A program made the position numbers and the translations under genes. The notes beneath the pieces are model-generated. The model ran no database searches. It was not told where the DNA came from and saw only the letters and a list, made by a program, of their open reading frames with translations. This document shows, piece by piece, positions 37,544 to 46,813 of a stretch of DNA of 64,000 bases (positions are counted from its first letter, which is position 1; every line of letters begins with the position of its first letter). The stretch lies in contig CBDDKR010000002.1 of NCBI GenBank assembly GCA_965230345.1, positions 620,001-684,000 on the forward strand. Reading direction: 5' to 3'. The stretch is from JADKBO01 sp965230345 (GTDB taxonomy: Bacteria; Bacteroidota; Bacteroidia; Chitinophagales; Saprospiraceae).

Positions 37544-40012
37544 CTAGTCTCTTGAAAAGAAGTTAACAAATCCCAGCCTTAAGCCTTTGTTACGATATCC
37601 ATTTTGGTCTCCTCCCCAGTAATAATCCAATCGAAATAAATCGAAGGGACCAACACGTATTCCTTCGAGACCTATTCCTGGTTCCAGATATTGGATATCC
37701 TCACGAAATAGTCCATTAAGCGTAATTACAAATTTCCAACCCAATCTATTCAATAATGGAATTTTGTCCATGACAAGTCCATCTAAATGGTATTGAGAAA
37801 AAGTAGAAACGTATGGATTTTCGTTATCCAAAATATAATAGGGCAACAATCGATAAGAGTTGTTGTACTTATGAATAAAACGAGGAATGACTTCTTGCCC
37901 TACAAAGTGAAAGACATCCGGAAAAGATGCACCTTTTTTCAAAAACACACCAGACTTTACCATATAAGATAAATGACCCAATCTCCCAAAACCAAAATAT
38001 TCATCCTTGACTGAAACTTCTAGTTTGGCAAATGATACAAAGTCCGAAGTTACAGGAGCAGCGTATTCGGCATCAACCTGAACAATCGGCAGTCCTGAAG
38101 GCATTCGGACAATATCTTGAGGGTAAACCATAATCTTTTGACGCGGAGACCAAGTCAAGGAAGTCTTCCATGAAAGCTTTTTATCATTTAAATCCCATAA
38201 GCCCTCAGGCAATTCATAAGGGTTGTTGGGATCATAATCTTTGTCTTTGGTAAACCAACTCAAATTAGTATTATTATTAAGAGATTGTCTGTGCTGCCAA
38301 GTCAATGTATTATCCCATTGCAATCCATTGGCGATTTCACCTTCCCAATGCAAATCCACAATATCTCTTTGAAACCACTTCAAGTAGTTTTGCTTATAAA
38401 TCAAACTATGCCAAGAGTTACTAATATCGGCCATGATCTGATAGTCTGGGCTATAATCTTTCATTTCACGACCAATTCTTATCCCCCATTGGGACAACGA
38501 TTTATTATTATAACTATGTTTTATTTCAAGCAGGGGTTTTAACTTTTTATCTGAGAAACCATAACGCCCTGCTATTCGAACATTAAAACTGTTGTCTTTT
38601 TTATACGCTTTATTGTACGAAGTCGCTAGGTTTAGATTGTACCCTTCTACCGCGTTAAAATTGGTTGCCGATGGGGCAATCTTCCATGTGATTCCCTTAT
38701 AAGAATTATCAAAACTATAACCCGTTAAAACATTCATCCATTTGAAGGAGTTAGACACTCGATCCACAGAGTCCAAATAGGTCTTAGACTCCCATATTTC
38801 GCTTAAACTATCTTTTTTCGCGTAATCTTTCTTTTCACTTTCTGTCAATGCTATTGGGCGTGTCTTATTCCAATAAGCAGAATCATTTTGGATGGCATCT
38901 TCATCTGCTTCGAAAAGCACATCACCAAAAGTACCTTTAGGAAATTCAGGGTTCAGATTATAATTCGTCCAAACAGAATGAAAATCCATTTCTGCTTCAA
39001 ACATCATCATCTTAATGATGCCCTGAAGAGAAGATGTAATCATCTTCCATTCTCCTTTCTCCACCTCTGCGAATACTTGTTTGATTCCTAATGTGTCAAA
39101 AAACTCTGTTTTCATCGCACGACCTGTGGTAAACAAATCCAAAGAATGAATGCAAAAATCACCATCTACTATATATAGATATCCTCCAAAACAGGGTCTA
39201 TATTCTGACTTTGGTATCACATGAATTTTATGAATCAATCTTCCTTCGTTGTCTACTGAAGAAGCCTCAAGCTTAAACTTGTAGTACGAAAAAGATGCAT
39301 CATCCAACGGACCAATCATTTTTCTAAACATTGTGATATCATCGTAAAAGTCAATCGAATTACTCATAAATTGATTAAATCCGATGCCATTGTCGTCTCC
39401 TGAGACAATAGAAGAATGCAAGATTTCTTTAGTTTCTTTTTTATTGCGATAAAATGTAGATAGGGTCTCCGACAAATAAATTATACCCTGACGATTGGAA
39501 TCTAAAATACCATCAAGATCACCGACTTCTTGCCCAAATATACGTTCTGGAGTATCCCTCAAAGCCATAACTCCTTTGACGTATTGATCTGCGATGAATG
39601 TTTGATTGGTTTGTACTAAGTTTTGCTTTTGTTTTCTAGTCTTACGGATGATCTCGTATGCAGGATCTTCAGCATTAGCAACAATCTCAACAGTATTGAT
39701 TTCGAATTCCTCAACCTTCAATCTAATTTCCAACCCTTGGCCCAGACCATTAAAAGGCAATACTTCAGTAGTATATCCTAAGTATTGGACTATTAGAGGA
39801 CTCTGTTCTTGTAATTCTAGGCTAAAGAATCCCGCATCATTGGTCAAGGTAGCATTGGATGTATTTTTCTGATAAACACTGACGTAAGGCAAAGGCTCAT
39901 TTTGTTCGTCGTAGACGACTCCGTCTACCAACAATTGTGCAGAAATCCTATCCCCGACGAACAATCCCAGAAATAGTATCCAATATTTAATTCCTAATGT
40001 TCTTCGTATCAT
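37544..40012 (-). CDS. DUF5686 family outer-membrane protein with carboxypeptidase-regulatory-like domain
   Basis: 822 residues. A signal peptide (to 'DRISAQ', ~residue 26) is followed by a carboxypeptidase D regulatory-like domain ('VDGVVYDEQNEPLPYVSVYQ', 'NDAGFFSLEL', 'VQYLGYTTEVLPF', residues ~28-110), then the long DUF5686 region, which ends as a TonB-receptor-like or OmpA-like beta-barrel ('LGWKFVITLNGLFREDIQYL', 'GLRLGFVNFFSRD'). This two-part architecture is widespread in Bacteroidota; its role is not established, but it is predicted to sit in the outer membrane. The gene stands alone, with free sequence on both sides and a divergently transcribed cluster upstream. Confidence 0.85.
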   Translation of the reverse strand: MIRRTLGIKYWILFLGLFVGDRISAQLLVDGVVYDEQNEPLPYVSVYQKNTSNATLTNDAGFFSLELQEQSPLIVQYLGYTTEVLPFNGLGQGLEIRLKVEEFEINTVEIVANAEDPAYEIIRKTRKQKQNLVQTNQTFIADQYVKGVMALRDTPERIFGQEVGDLDGILDSNRQGIIYLSETLSTFYRNKKETKEILHSSIVSGDDNGIGFNQFMSNSIDFYDDITMFRKMIGPLDDASFSYYKFKLEASSVDNEGRLIHKIHVIPKSEYRPCFGGYLYIVDGDFCIHSLDLFTTGRAMKTEFFDTLGIKQVFAEVEKGEWKMITSSLQGIIKMMMFEAEMDFHSVWTNYNLNPEFPKGTFGDVLFEADEDAIQNDSAYWNKTRPIALTESEKKDYAKKDSLSEIWESKTYLDSVDRVSNSFKWMNVLTGYSFDNSYKGITWKIAPSATNFNAVEGYNLNLATSYNKAYKKDNSFNVRIAGRYGFSDKKLKPLLEIKHSYNNKSLSQWGIRIGREMKDYSPDYQIMADISNSWHSLIYKQNYLKWFQRDIVDLHWEGEIANGLQWDNTLTWQHRQSLNNNTNLSWFTKDKDYDPNNPYELPEGLWDLNDKKLSWKTSLTWSPRQKIMVYPQDIVRMPSGLPIVQVDAEYAAPVTSDFVSFAKLEVSVKDEYFGFGRLGHLSYMVKSGVFLKKGASFPDVFHFVGQEVIPRFIHKYNNSYRLLPYYILDNENPYVSTFSQYHLDGLVMDKIPLLNRLGWKFVITLNGLFREDIQYLEPGIGLEGIRVGPFDLFRLDYYWGGDQNGYRNKGLRLGFVNFFSRD

Positions 40013-40410
40013 TGCTTGGTTTTATCCTAATCGCTTGTATATCGGTTTGATGTTTAAAATCACTTCAAAAACGTGTCCTCACATTCACCTAATTCTAAAC
40101 GAAGCTTAGTAGAATATGTTACCCTAGTTGAACACATGAATGTAACATTTTTCAATCCATGTATGCCATTCTAAGATTCGAATTCATTGGATAAATCCGA
40201 ATTATGCGTTATGAGATTCTATTTTATGCTGAAATAACTTCAAAAGAAATTTAAGTTGTTCTCATTAAAATACCACAATCAATGACCAAGATTATTTCAC
40301 AATAACATATACTTTATCCATTCAGAACAAAGTCCTATACACAATGCAGATTAAAATATTTCATCCAACAGTTTTTATGTGAAACAATATCTGGTATTTT
40401 TACGTATTAA
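40013..40410. other. Intergenic region between divergent genes
   Basis: 398 bases between the minus-strand DUF5686 gene and the plus-strand TPR gene. It should contain both promoters. I see no exact TAnnTTTG box for either gene, no RNA-like structure and no convincing frame. Confidence 0.5.
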
Positions 40411-41934
40411 ATGAAAATTGTTCATGTCAACATGAATCAAAAATACTTTATGAAACTATTTTCGATACTATTGTTTTCTCTTGTTTATACACCAATTGTA
40501 TTGTGTCAACAAACGACTACAGAAGATGTCAAGTTTGAGACTCGTTATATAGATGCTTTAAGAGAACGAAGCATCGGAAGAGAAGATAAAGCAGCAAAAA
40601 TATTAGAGGAGCTCTACAAATCGGATCGAACCAATGGGGAAATTGCGTTTGAACTAGCAAAGACATATAGTAAACTGAACGAAGTAGAGTTGGTGGACAA
40701 GTATGCTCAAAAAGCCATTCAGTCTTCTCCGAATAACATATGGTATTGTGAATTCTATGGAGATTTTTTAATGATGAATAACAGGCCTGAGGAAGCCATA
40801 GAATACTTTAATCAAATGGTTGAAATTGATCCTAATGAAGATAGGCATTATGATAGACTAACAAAAGCTTGGATTACAATCTCTAATTATAGCAAAGCCA
40901 TCGAAGTTCTTGATCAAAGAGAATCAACATTTGGACCAACGAAGGAAATCATTCTCGAAAAATTCAAAACATTTGATGAGGGAGAGCACTATAATGAAGC
41001 TATTCTCCAGTTGGATAGACTTATAAACTTGTACCCTGAAACTGAAAGATTTCTAATCATGAAGGCCAACGTTCAGATTAAAAATCAACAAGAAGATCAA
41101 GCACTAAATACTTATAAGAAGGTATTGACCATCAATCCTAGCAACTCTGAAGCCAACTTAGCACTATTAGGTCAAGGAAGTGATGTTGAAAATGAAAATG
41201 CATACATCAGAGCCTTATTGCCAATTATTAACAATAGGACCATCGACGTAGATAGTAAGGTAAAAGAACTACTTCCATACATAAACAATCTATCCGTTGG
41301 AAAAGATCAAGCATTATCCGATGCATTGTTGGAAGCGGGAGATCGACTCATTCAAACTCATCCTGACCAAGCAAAAGCTCATGCTGCTTATGCAGATATT
41401 CTGTACCATACTGGCAATCTGCAAGCCTCCATCAAACAATACGAAAAAACCATTGAGTTAAATGATAATATTTATGTGGTTTGGGATCAATTAATGTACG
41501 CCCTATTAGAAGATGAGCAATATGAAAAATTAGTTCAAGTTTCAGAGGATTGTATGGATCTATTTCCAAATCAAGTCTCTGCGTTATACCATCATGGTTA
41601 CGGTTTAATGTATTCCAAAAGGCATGAAGATGCTTCCGAAATATTGGATGAAGCACTCATGGTCAGCGGTAAAAATAATGTTCTAAAATCTACTGTTTAT
41701 GTAGCAATAGCAACGAACAACTTGCTCCAAGAAAAATTAGAATTGGCTAAATATAATATTGACCTTGCCTTAAAAGTATCCGACAACAAGAATCCTTTGG
41801 CTATAGAATTATTAGGCGACTATTATTTGGCTATAGGAAATGATAAAGAAGCCGTTACAAATTGGGAACGATCTCTCAAAATGGGCAACCAAAACACTAA
41901 ACTTATTCAAAAAATTGAAGACAATAGGTTATAA
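40411..41934 (+). CDS. Secreted/periplasmic TPR-repeat protein
   Basis: Up to 507 residues. Three in-frame ATGs (40411, 40432, 40450) are possible starts; the signal peptide core 'MKLFSILLFSLVYTPIVLCQ' begins at 40450, and 40432 would give the most ordinary n-region. The body is tetratricopeptide repeats: 'KAAKILEELYKSDRTNGEIA', 'AIQSSPNNIWYCEFYGDF', 'EAIEYFNQMVEIDPNEDRHY', 'ALNTYKKVLTINPSNSEANL', 'QASIKQYEKTIELNDNIYVV' and a C-terminal 'KEAVTNWERSLKMGNQN'. TPR proteins act as protein-binding scaffolds. It is the first gene of a tight cluster with the DUF4292 lipoprotein and the EnvC-like protein, so a role in envelope maintenance or outer-membrane assembly is likely but inferred. Confidence 0.85.
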   Translation: MKIVHVNMNQKYFMKLFSILLFSLVYTPIVLCQQTTTEDVKFETRYIDALRERSIGREDKAAKILEELYKSDRTNGEIAFELAKTYSKLNEVELVDKYAQKAIQSSPNNIWYCEFYGDFLMMNNRPEEAIEYFNQMVEIDPNEDRHYDRLTKAWITISNYSKAIEVLDQRESTFGPTKEIILEKFKTFDEGEHYNEAILQLDRLINLYPETERFLIMKANVQIKNQQEDQALNTYKKVLTINPSNSEANLALLGQGSDVENENAYIRALLPIINNRTIDVDSKVKELLPYINNLSVGKDQALSDALLEAGDRLIQTHPDQAKAHAAYADILYHTGNLQASIKQYEKTIELNDNIYVVWDQLMYALLEDEQYEKLVQVSEDCMDLFPNQVSALYHHGYGLMYSKRHEDASEILDEALMVSGKNNVLKSTVYVAIATNNLLQEKLELAKYNIDLALKVSDNKNPLAIELLGDYYLAIGNDKEAVTNWERSLKMGNQNTKLIQKIEDNRL

Positions 41935-42685
41935 AATACTGGCGAGTATTGTCATATTTAGTTTTCTCATCGGCTGTAAGACTACTAAGGACTCCTTAGT
42001 AAAGGATATACCACAACGATCCAAGAGCGAATTATTAGAGGCCCTTTACAAACACAATTACGATTATAATTGGTGGACTGGAAAAGCAAGTGTTCGATTA
42101 AAATCACCCTTTCAATCTGGTAGTGGAAAATTACACCTTCGCATAAAAAAAGATAGCCTTATTTGGCTCGTAGGTAAAAAGCTAAGCATTGAAGGAGTAA
42201 GGGCTCAAATTACTCCTGACCAATATTCCATCATTTTTCGACAAGAGAATACTTATCAACAAGGTTTATTACACTCCTTAGAAAGACAATGGGGAATTCC
42301 TTTAGTATTTGAAGATTTACAAAATCTACTCGTAGGAAATATTTTTCTACCTGATACGGTAAGTAATAATGAAATACATCAAGAAGGTTCGAAATACATC
42401 ATTCTTTCTAACATTGATGGTATGAAGGTTACTTATACCATGGATGCTTTTTATTTACGACTGACTCAGGTAGACATTCAACATAATCCATCACAACATA
42501 CTTCCATTCAGTATAAGGACTATAAAAAAATAGAAAATCACGATATTGCACATGATCTAATTATTAAATATGCAAACGCAACCGATGTTTCATCCCTATC
42601 TGTCCAATTCAATAAAGTAGAAATAGATATACCTAAAAAAACACCATTTTCTATACCTTCGCACTACAAGAAAATCCATGACTAG
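41915..42685 (+). CDS. DUF4292 family lipoprotein
   Basis: The frame has an ATG at 41840, 95 bases inside the TPR gene, but I prefer the TTG at 41915: it gives 'KTIGYKILASIVIFSFLIGC', a classic lipoprotein signal peptide with lipobox LIGC and only 20 bases of overlap with the upstream gene. The mature part ('NYDYNWWTGKASVRLKS', 'LHLRIKKDSLIWLVGKKLSI', 'GVRAQITPDQYSII') matches DUF4292, which resembles the LolA/LolB fold of lipoprotein carriers. The last 8 bases overlap the start of the EnvC-like gene, so translation is probably coupled. The family is well supported; the start is not certain. Confidence 0.8.
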   Translation: MKTIGYKILASIVIFSFLIGCKTTKDSLVKDIPQRSKSELLEALYKHNYDYNWWTGKASVRLKSPFQSGSGKLHLRIKKDSLIWLVGKKLSIEGVRAQITPDQYSIIFRQENTYQQGLLHSLERQWGIPLVFEDLQNLLVGNIFLPDTVSNNEIHQEGSKYIILSNIDGMKVTYTMDAFYLRLTQVDIQHNPSQHTSIQYKDYKKIENHDIAHDLIIKYANATDVSSLSVQFNKVEIDIPKKTPFSIPSHYKKIHD

Positions 42686-43865
42686 GTTAATCTCTTTTCT
42701 TTTTCTATTCATCTTATTAAGCAGTATGTCTCTTTTTGGGCAAACCAAATCTGAATTGGAAAAAGAGCGGAAAAAGATCATCTCAGAAATATCCAAAACC
42801 AATGGTTATTTGAAGTCAACTCAAAAGGAAAAGTCTTCTACGTTAAAAGATCTTGGTGCTATTAATCAACAGGTTGAAAATCGAAAAGCCCTGATTTCCA
42901 ATATCAAACAAGATATAGAACAAGCAAGCCATCAACTAAAACAAAACGAGTCTAAAAAAGATTCTATTAATACAGCTTATCAAAAGCTCCTCCAACAGTA
43001 TAAAGGTATACTAAGATATAGCTATATCCAGGAGTTGAGCAACCAAAAAATTGCATACCTTCTTTCTTCAGAATCTCTCAATACCTTTCTCTTAAGATAC
43101 CGATACATCAAGCAATTTGAATCGTTTCAAAAACTAAAAAAAGAAGAACTCAATCAACTTAGAGCTCTGCTCGTAGAAGCAGATGAAAACATAAAACTAC
43201 AACAGGATGAGCAAGAGAGACTCCTTCACTTAGAAAACGAGCAATATGACATCTTAGAAAACGAGAAAGAATCAAAAAACAAGATTCTCAAAAGCATTTC
43301 CAAAAAAGAATCTCAATTAAAATCAGAACTAAAGAAGAAAAGAAATCAACGAGAAAAACTAAATAAGGAAATTGAAAAGATCATTCTTGCTCAATTAAAA
43401 GCTGCAAGAGAGAAAGAAAAAAATGCAAACAAATCTAAGGTAGACAGTAAACTTTCAGCAGATTTTAGTAAAAATAAAGGTAAACTTCCGTGGCCCATTG
43501 ACAATGGTTTTGTTTCCACAAAATTTGGTAAACAACCCCACCCAACCCTAAAAGGAATTACCATCGAAAGCAATGGAATAGATATAAGTTGTACTGGTTC
43601 TATGTCGGTCAAAGCTATATTTGATGGTGAAGTCGTAGGAATTACTAAGGTAGTCGGAAGTCAAAACATGATCATCGTAAGTCATGGAAATTTCTACTCG
43701 GTATACTCCAATCTCTCTGAAGTCGTAGTTAGAAAAGGGAATAAAGTTACTCGAGGGCAACTTTTAGGCAGCCTATCAAGTAATCCTCAGGGTCGTGGAG
43801 AACTTCACCTAGAATTATGGCAAGACAAAAAGAAACTGAACCCACAGAAATGGCTAAAGAAGTAG
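42678..43865 (+). CDS. EnvC-like murein hydrolase activator (LytM/M23 domain)
   Basis: 395 residues: signal peptide ('MTRLISFLFLFILLSSMSLFG'), a long coiled coil (residues ~22-255, rich in Lys/Glu/Gln) and a C-terminal LytM (peptidase M23) domain from 'GKLPWPIDNGFVSTKFG' to the end. The zinc-binding motifs are degenerate: where active enzymes have H-x3-D, this has 'TIESNGIDIS', and the H-x-H motif is 'ELHLEL'. This fits EnvC-type activators of periplasmic amidases, which act in daughter-cell separation without cutting peptidoglycan themselves. It overlaps the DUF4292 gene by 8 bases and ends the cluster. Confidence 0.88.
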   Translation: MTRLISFLFLFILLSSMSLFGQTKSELEKERKKIISEISKTNGYLKSTQKEKSSTLKDLGAINQQVENRKALISNIKQDIEQASHQLKQNESKKDSINTAYQKLLQQYKGILRYSYIQELSNQKIAYLLSSESLNTFLLRYRYIKQFESFQKLKKEELNQLRALLVEADENIKLQQDEQERLLHLENEQYDILENEKESKNKILKSISKKESQLKSELKKKRNQREKLNKEIEKIILAQLKAAREKEKNANKSKVDSKLSADFSKNKGKLPWPIDNGFVSTKFGKQPHPTLKGITIESNGIDISCTGSMSVKAIFDGEVVGITKVVGSQNMIIVSHGNFYSVYSNLSEVVVRKGNKVTRGQLLGSLSSNPQGRGELHLELWQDKKKLNPQKWLKK

Positions 43866-43869
43866 CGAA

Positions 43870-44116
43870 TTCAAGTTTTTCTTACTCATCTTTGTCATGA
43901 CACAAAGATGCAAATGTCAAGAGCTTTATCCATTTCTTAACGTTTGGTATCCATAAAATAACTGAACGAATTGAGTTATCATCTTTTCTGACTTGACTCA
44001 GAAAAGAAGCAAAAGATTTCAAGTTTTCTTTCCCATCTTTGTCTTGATACAAAGATGCAAAAATCAAGAGCTTCATCCATTTCTTAACGTTCAGTACCCA
44101 TAAAATGTCTAAACGA
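43870..44116. repeat. Direct repeat pair with conserved hairpins
   Basis: Two ~100-base copies (43870-43969 and 44018-44116) share most of their sequence, beginning TTCAAGTTTT and including CATTTCTTAACGTT and CCATAAAAT. Each has a perfect 9-bp hairpin CATCTTTGT/ACAAAGATG (43887-43910, loop CATGAC; 44034-44057, loop CTTGAT). Between the copies lies a third hairpin with a perfect 10-bp stem TCTTTTCTGA/TCAGAAAAGA and loop CTTGAC (43982-44007). A 64-codon minus-strand frame across the region merely reads the repeats. It looks like a REP/MITE-like intergenic element; no transposase is nearby. Confidence 0.75.
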
Positions 44117-44374
44117 AAAAAACTCGTCTACGACTCAAACAGTTTTTCATTCTTAACGCCATTTTCATATGAATACTTCACTAAAATGAATAGGCTCGAT
44201 TAATATTTGAAGTAATTTTCTTCTTGACTTCCTGCTTCAGAATAAGAATCGAATGCTGTTTAAAAATCTTGAAGCCTTGGAAAGATTTTAGGTGTTCGAT
44301 TTTGGTTTCGACTCAAAGGAGAAAATTCCTTTGTATAAATACCATTATTGAACACATTATAAATGATTATTGAG
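44117..44374. other. Non-coding stretch before the porP gene end
   Basis: No supported gene. One small hairpin (CAAAGGA/TCCTTTG with loop GAAAAT, 44314-44333) is visible. The stretch lies between the convergent EnvC-like (plus) and PorP (minus) genes and contains no clear T-tailed terminator. Confidence 0.5.
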
Positions 44375-44403
44375 GATTATCCTCTTTTCTTTGGACAAGC
44401 AAA
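44375..44403. repeat. Dispersed 29-base repeat, copy 1
   Basis: GATTATCCTCTTTTCTT followed by one variable base and GGACAAGCAAA. It recurs at 55935-55963 with a single mismatch, and a degenerate relative lies inside the hairpin element at 43977-44014 (TTATCATCTTTTCT and GAAGCAAAAG). Here it sits 14 bases beyond the stop of the minus-strand porP gene. Confidence 0.6.
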
Positions 44404-44417
44404 AAAAATGAATGAAC

Positions 44418-45374
44418 TTACTCATAATATTGTAGAGCATAAATAACTCCAATGTCAAGACTCATTCCTTTTTCTTTTCGTAACCCACCAAGGTTATACG
44501 AAGGGAAAACCTGCAATTTTAAGTTTCCGTCTTTCAATCGATCATGCATGAGATTAACCCCAAGTTTCATATGAATTGTAGCATCATTAGAATAATACAA
44601 TCCTCCGTATAATAAATCCCAAAAGCCAACATCCGCACCGACCAAAAATCGAAAAGGACTGTATACTGAGTACTCCATCCAAATAATTGGTTTTAGATAA
44701 AATGCATACCCTGAATAAGTGTAACTATATACTCTAGATTTGTGCTTATAACCAAACATTAAGTTGATATGAGGTGCTGGGTCATAGAGGTTGTTTGTTT
44801 TTCTTTTCGATACAAATAATGACTGCATATTATTGATGGCCAAACCTCCAAAGAACCTTTTTAGATATCCTCGATGTCTGTTTGTAACATAATACGCTCC
44901 AAAATCAATTTCTGTCGAATTGGCTGTTTTATTATCATACTTATTCAAAAATGCTATTTGATCTCTTGCTTCTAGTTGACCAAAATCAACTTTCGTGCTA
45001 TTATATCGCACACCTAACCCCATTGACAATCGATCTTTTTGTATAAATAAACTCGGTAAGTGATACGAAGCTGCACCACCTAAAGAGAGAGAACTTAATG
45101 GTCCATCTTTATCCTGCAATATATAACCACCTAGCGAAAAAGAATTATACATAAAAGGATACTGAGCAAAACCTCCCATATGCTGAGGACTTCCCTCAAA
45201 ACCAAACCACTGCTTTCGATATACTCCACCAAAAGACATTTGATTGTCCATAGCCACCATAGATGGATTTAAAACAAAGCTATATTCATATGTACTTGGT
45301 TCATAGCTTATTTGTTGACCAATAGTAAACGAATAAACTCCAAATGTTACCAGCAATATTACTATTCTCCTCAT
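44418..45374 (-). CDS. PorP/SprF family type IX secretion protein
   Basis: 318 residues with a signal peptide ('MRRIVILLVTFGVYSFTIGQ') and an outer-membrane beta-barrel body showing the family hallmarks: 'YEYSFVLNPSMVAMDNQMSF', 'RKQWFGFEGSPQHMGGFAQY', 'SLGGYILQDKDGPLS' and 'LGGAASYHLPSLF'. PorP/SprF proteins are outer-membrane partners that help export and attach cargo with type B C-terminal domains. The start codon overlaps the stop of the upstream type B gene in an ATGA (45371-45374), so the two are translationally coupled and this PorP is probably dedicated to that cargo. Confidence 0.92.
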   Translation of the reverse strand: MRRIVILLVTFGVYSFTIGQQISYEPSTYEYSFVLNPSMVAMDNQMSFGGVYRKQWFGFEGSPQHMGGFAQYPFMYNSFSLGGYILQDKDGPLSSLSLGGAASYHLPSLFIQKDRLSMGLGVRYNSTKVDFGQLEARDQIAFLNKYDNKTANSTEIDFGAYYVTNRHRGYLKRFFGGLAINNMQSLFVSKRKTNNLYDPAPHINLMFGYKHKSRVYSYTYSGYAFYLKPIIWMEYSVYSPFRFLVGADVGFWDLLYGGLYYSNDATIHMKLGVNLMHDRLKDGNLKLQVFPSYNLGGLRKEKGMSLDIGVIYALQYYE

Positions 45375-46813
45375 CTTAATATTGTTAAGCTACTCTTTAA
45401 TGGTTTATCAAATCCCTTTACCTTTAAAACATAGTAATAGTTCCCTTCAGGTAGTGGCATCCCTCCAATGTCTCCTACAAATAAACTCGACATATTTTCT
45501 TGATATCCATCCTTCTTAAAAACGGTATGCCCCCATTTATTGAAGATGGTTAAATTGTTGTCTGGAAAATCTTCTAAGCCGTCAAATATCAAGGCACTAT
45601 TGTCATCTCCAGAGTTTGGTGTAATGACAGAAATGATTTTAAATATTCCTATATTTCCTGGTTTAACGGGTATGGTAAACATAGTGTCTAAACGACATCC
45701 ATCGAAATAATCTAAAGTAAGAGTGTAACTCCCTGGTGCAAGTTCATTAGCATTTACTTCATTGCCATCAGAGTCGGTAATCTGAACATTTTCAACTTCT
45801 AGCCCAGGATTATTAAATATCCTGATCGCTCCATCCGGACAAGAGTAACATGAAGCGGAATCGACTTCAAAAGTTGGACTTGGATATGAAACTATTCGAA
45901 CCGAATCGTTCACACTACAGTCCGCACCATTTACTATTTCAAAATGATACCAACCAGTATCTAATTGTGTCAACTCAAAGCCGGTTTCGCCATTATTCCA
46001 AATCACCATATTAGAAGAATCCGTTGTTACTGATATTGATCCATTGCTATCGTTTATACATATTGAATCCACAGTTACTACATCATAACCCAGTTCGGAC
46101 GAAGAATTGATTTCAAACGTATCTCTGATTCTATTTCCAAGAGAATCTATCACACTAAGAATATACCTTCCATTTCCTAAAAGGGTAAGTTCATTTACTT
46201 GATTCGCAATCGTATCCAAGCCCTCAGATATCCAAGTAACTTGATATGGCATGACACCTCCATAAATATCAATATGAATTGAACCTATCGAATCTCCAAA
46301 GCATATATTCTGAACAATACTATCTTCGATATACAATGAGTCGAAGGCACAGTATAATTTTTCCTCAAGGGTAAATGGTACTTCTATTCTATCTCCTTGC
46401 TCATTTTTAACCATAATGTTTTCAATCTCTGATATTGAAGACCTCAAATTCATACATAAGTCGGCGGTATCAACCCTTGTCAATCGCAGAAGAGCGAGCG
46501 TATCTCCCTGTATCTTATCTAAGTAAAGGCCACTTGGTTCAAACCACAAATATCCCGCTTTTACATTATTATAACTTTGATTTGCAACATCATGATCTGC
46601 AAATCCATCTATGCCAGTTATTTCATAACCACTTCCTTCTACTTCAATTCCTACTTGGTATCCTGAAATTTGCTGGAAGCTATCCGTTGCTATGATAGGA
46701 ACAGTTATTTCATTCGTACTTAATAGGTCTTCAGTCGGTCCAAATTCAATGATTTGACTAGTGGCATACTGAGACCAAAACAATAGAAAGAAAACGATAC
46801 ATCTACTACTCAT
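45371..46813 (-). CDS. T9SS type B cargo (gliding-motility-associated C-terminal domain)
   Basis: 480 residues: signal peptide ending '-YATSQ', a cohesin-like N-terminal domain ('ITVPIIATDSFQQISGYQVG', residues ~35-140), then SprB-like segments ('SIHIDIYGGVMPYQVTW', 'NGSISVTTDSSNMVIWNNGE') with cysteines, and the type B sorting domain 'SVITPNSGDDNSALIFDG ... LTIFNKWGHTVFKKDGYQ ... GNYYYVLKVKG'. Type B domains route cargo through the type IX system together with a PorP/SprF partner, encoded immediately downstream with a 4-base overlap. The start abuts the stop of the Kazal/protease gene (TAG then ATG with no spacing). Confidence 0.9.
   Translation of the reverse strand: MSSRCIVFFLLFWSQYATSQIIEFGPTEDLLSTNEITVPIIATDSFQQISGYQVGIEVEGSGYEITGIDGFADHDVANQSYNNVKAGYLWFEPSGLYLDKIQGDTLALLRLTRVDTADLCMNLRSSISEIENIMVKNEQGDRIEVPFTLEEKLYCAFDSLYIEDSIVQNICFGDSIGSIHIDIYGGVMPYQVTWISEGLDTIANQVNELTLLGNGRYILSVIDSLGNRIRDTFEINSSSELGYDVVTVDSICINDSNGSISVTTDSSNMVIWNNGETGFELTQLDTGWYHFEIVNGADCSVNDSVRIVSYPSPTFEVDSASCYSCPDGAIRIFNNPGLEVENVQITDSDGNEVNANELAPGSYTLTLDYFDGCRLDTMFTIPVKPGNIGIFKIISVITPNSGDDNSALIFDGLEDFPDNNLTIFNKWGHTVFKKDGYQENMSSLFVGDIGGMPLPEGNYYYVLKVKGFDKPLKSSLTILR

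Noticed and set aside
37365..37547. 60-codon plus-strand frame upstream of the giant gene
   Set aside because: AT-rich composition, no family resemblance, and it overlaps the end of the DUF5686 gene.
43882..44076. 64-codon minus-strand frame
   Set aside because: Its internal repeats ('FASLYQDKDGKENLK', 'FASLCHDKDE') simply reflect the nucleotide direct repeats and hairpins there.
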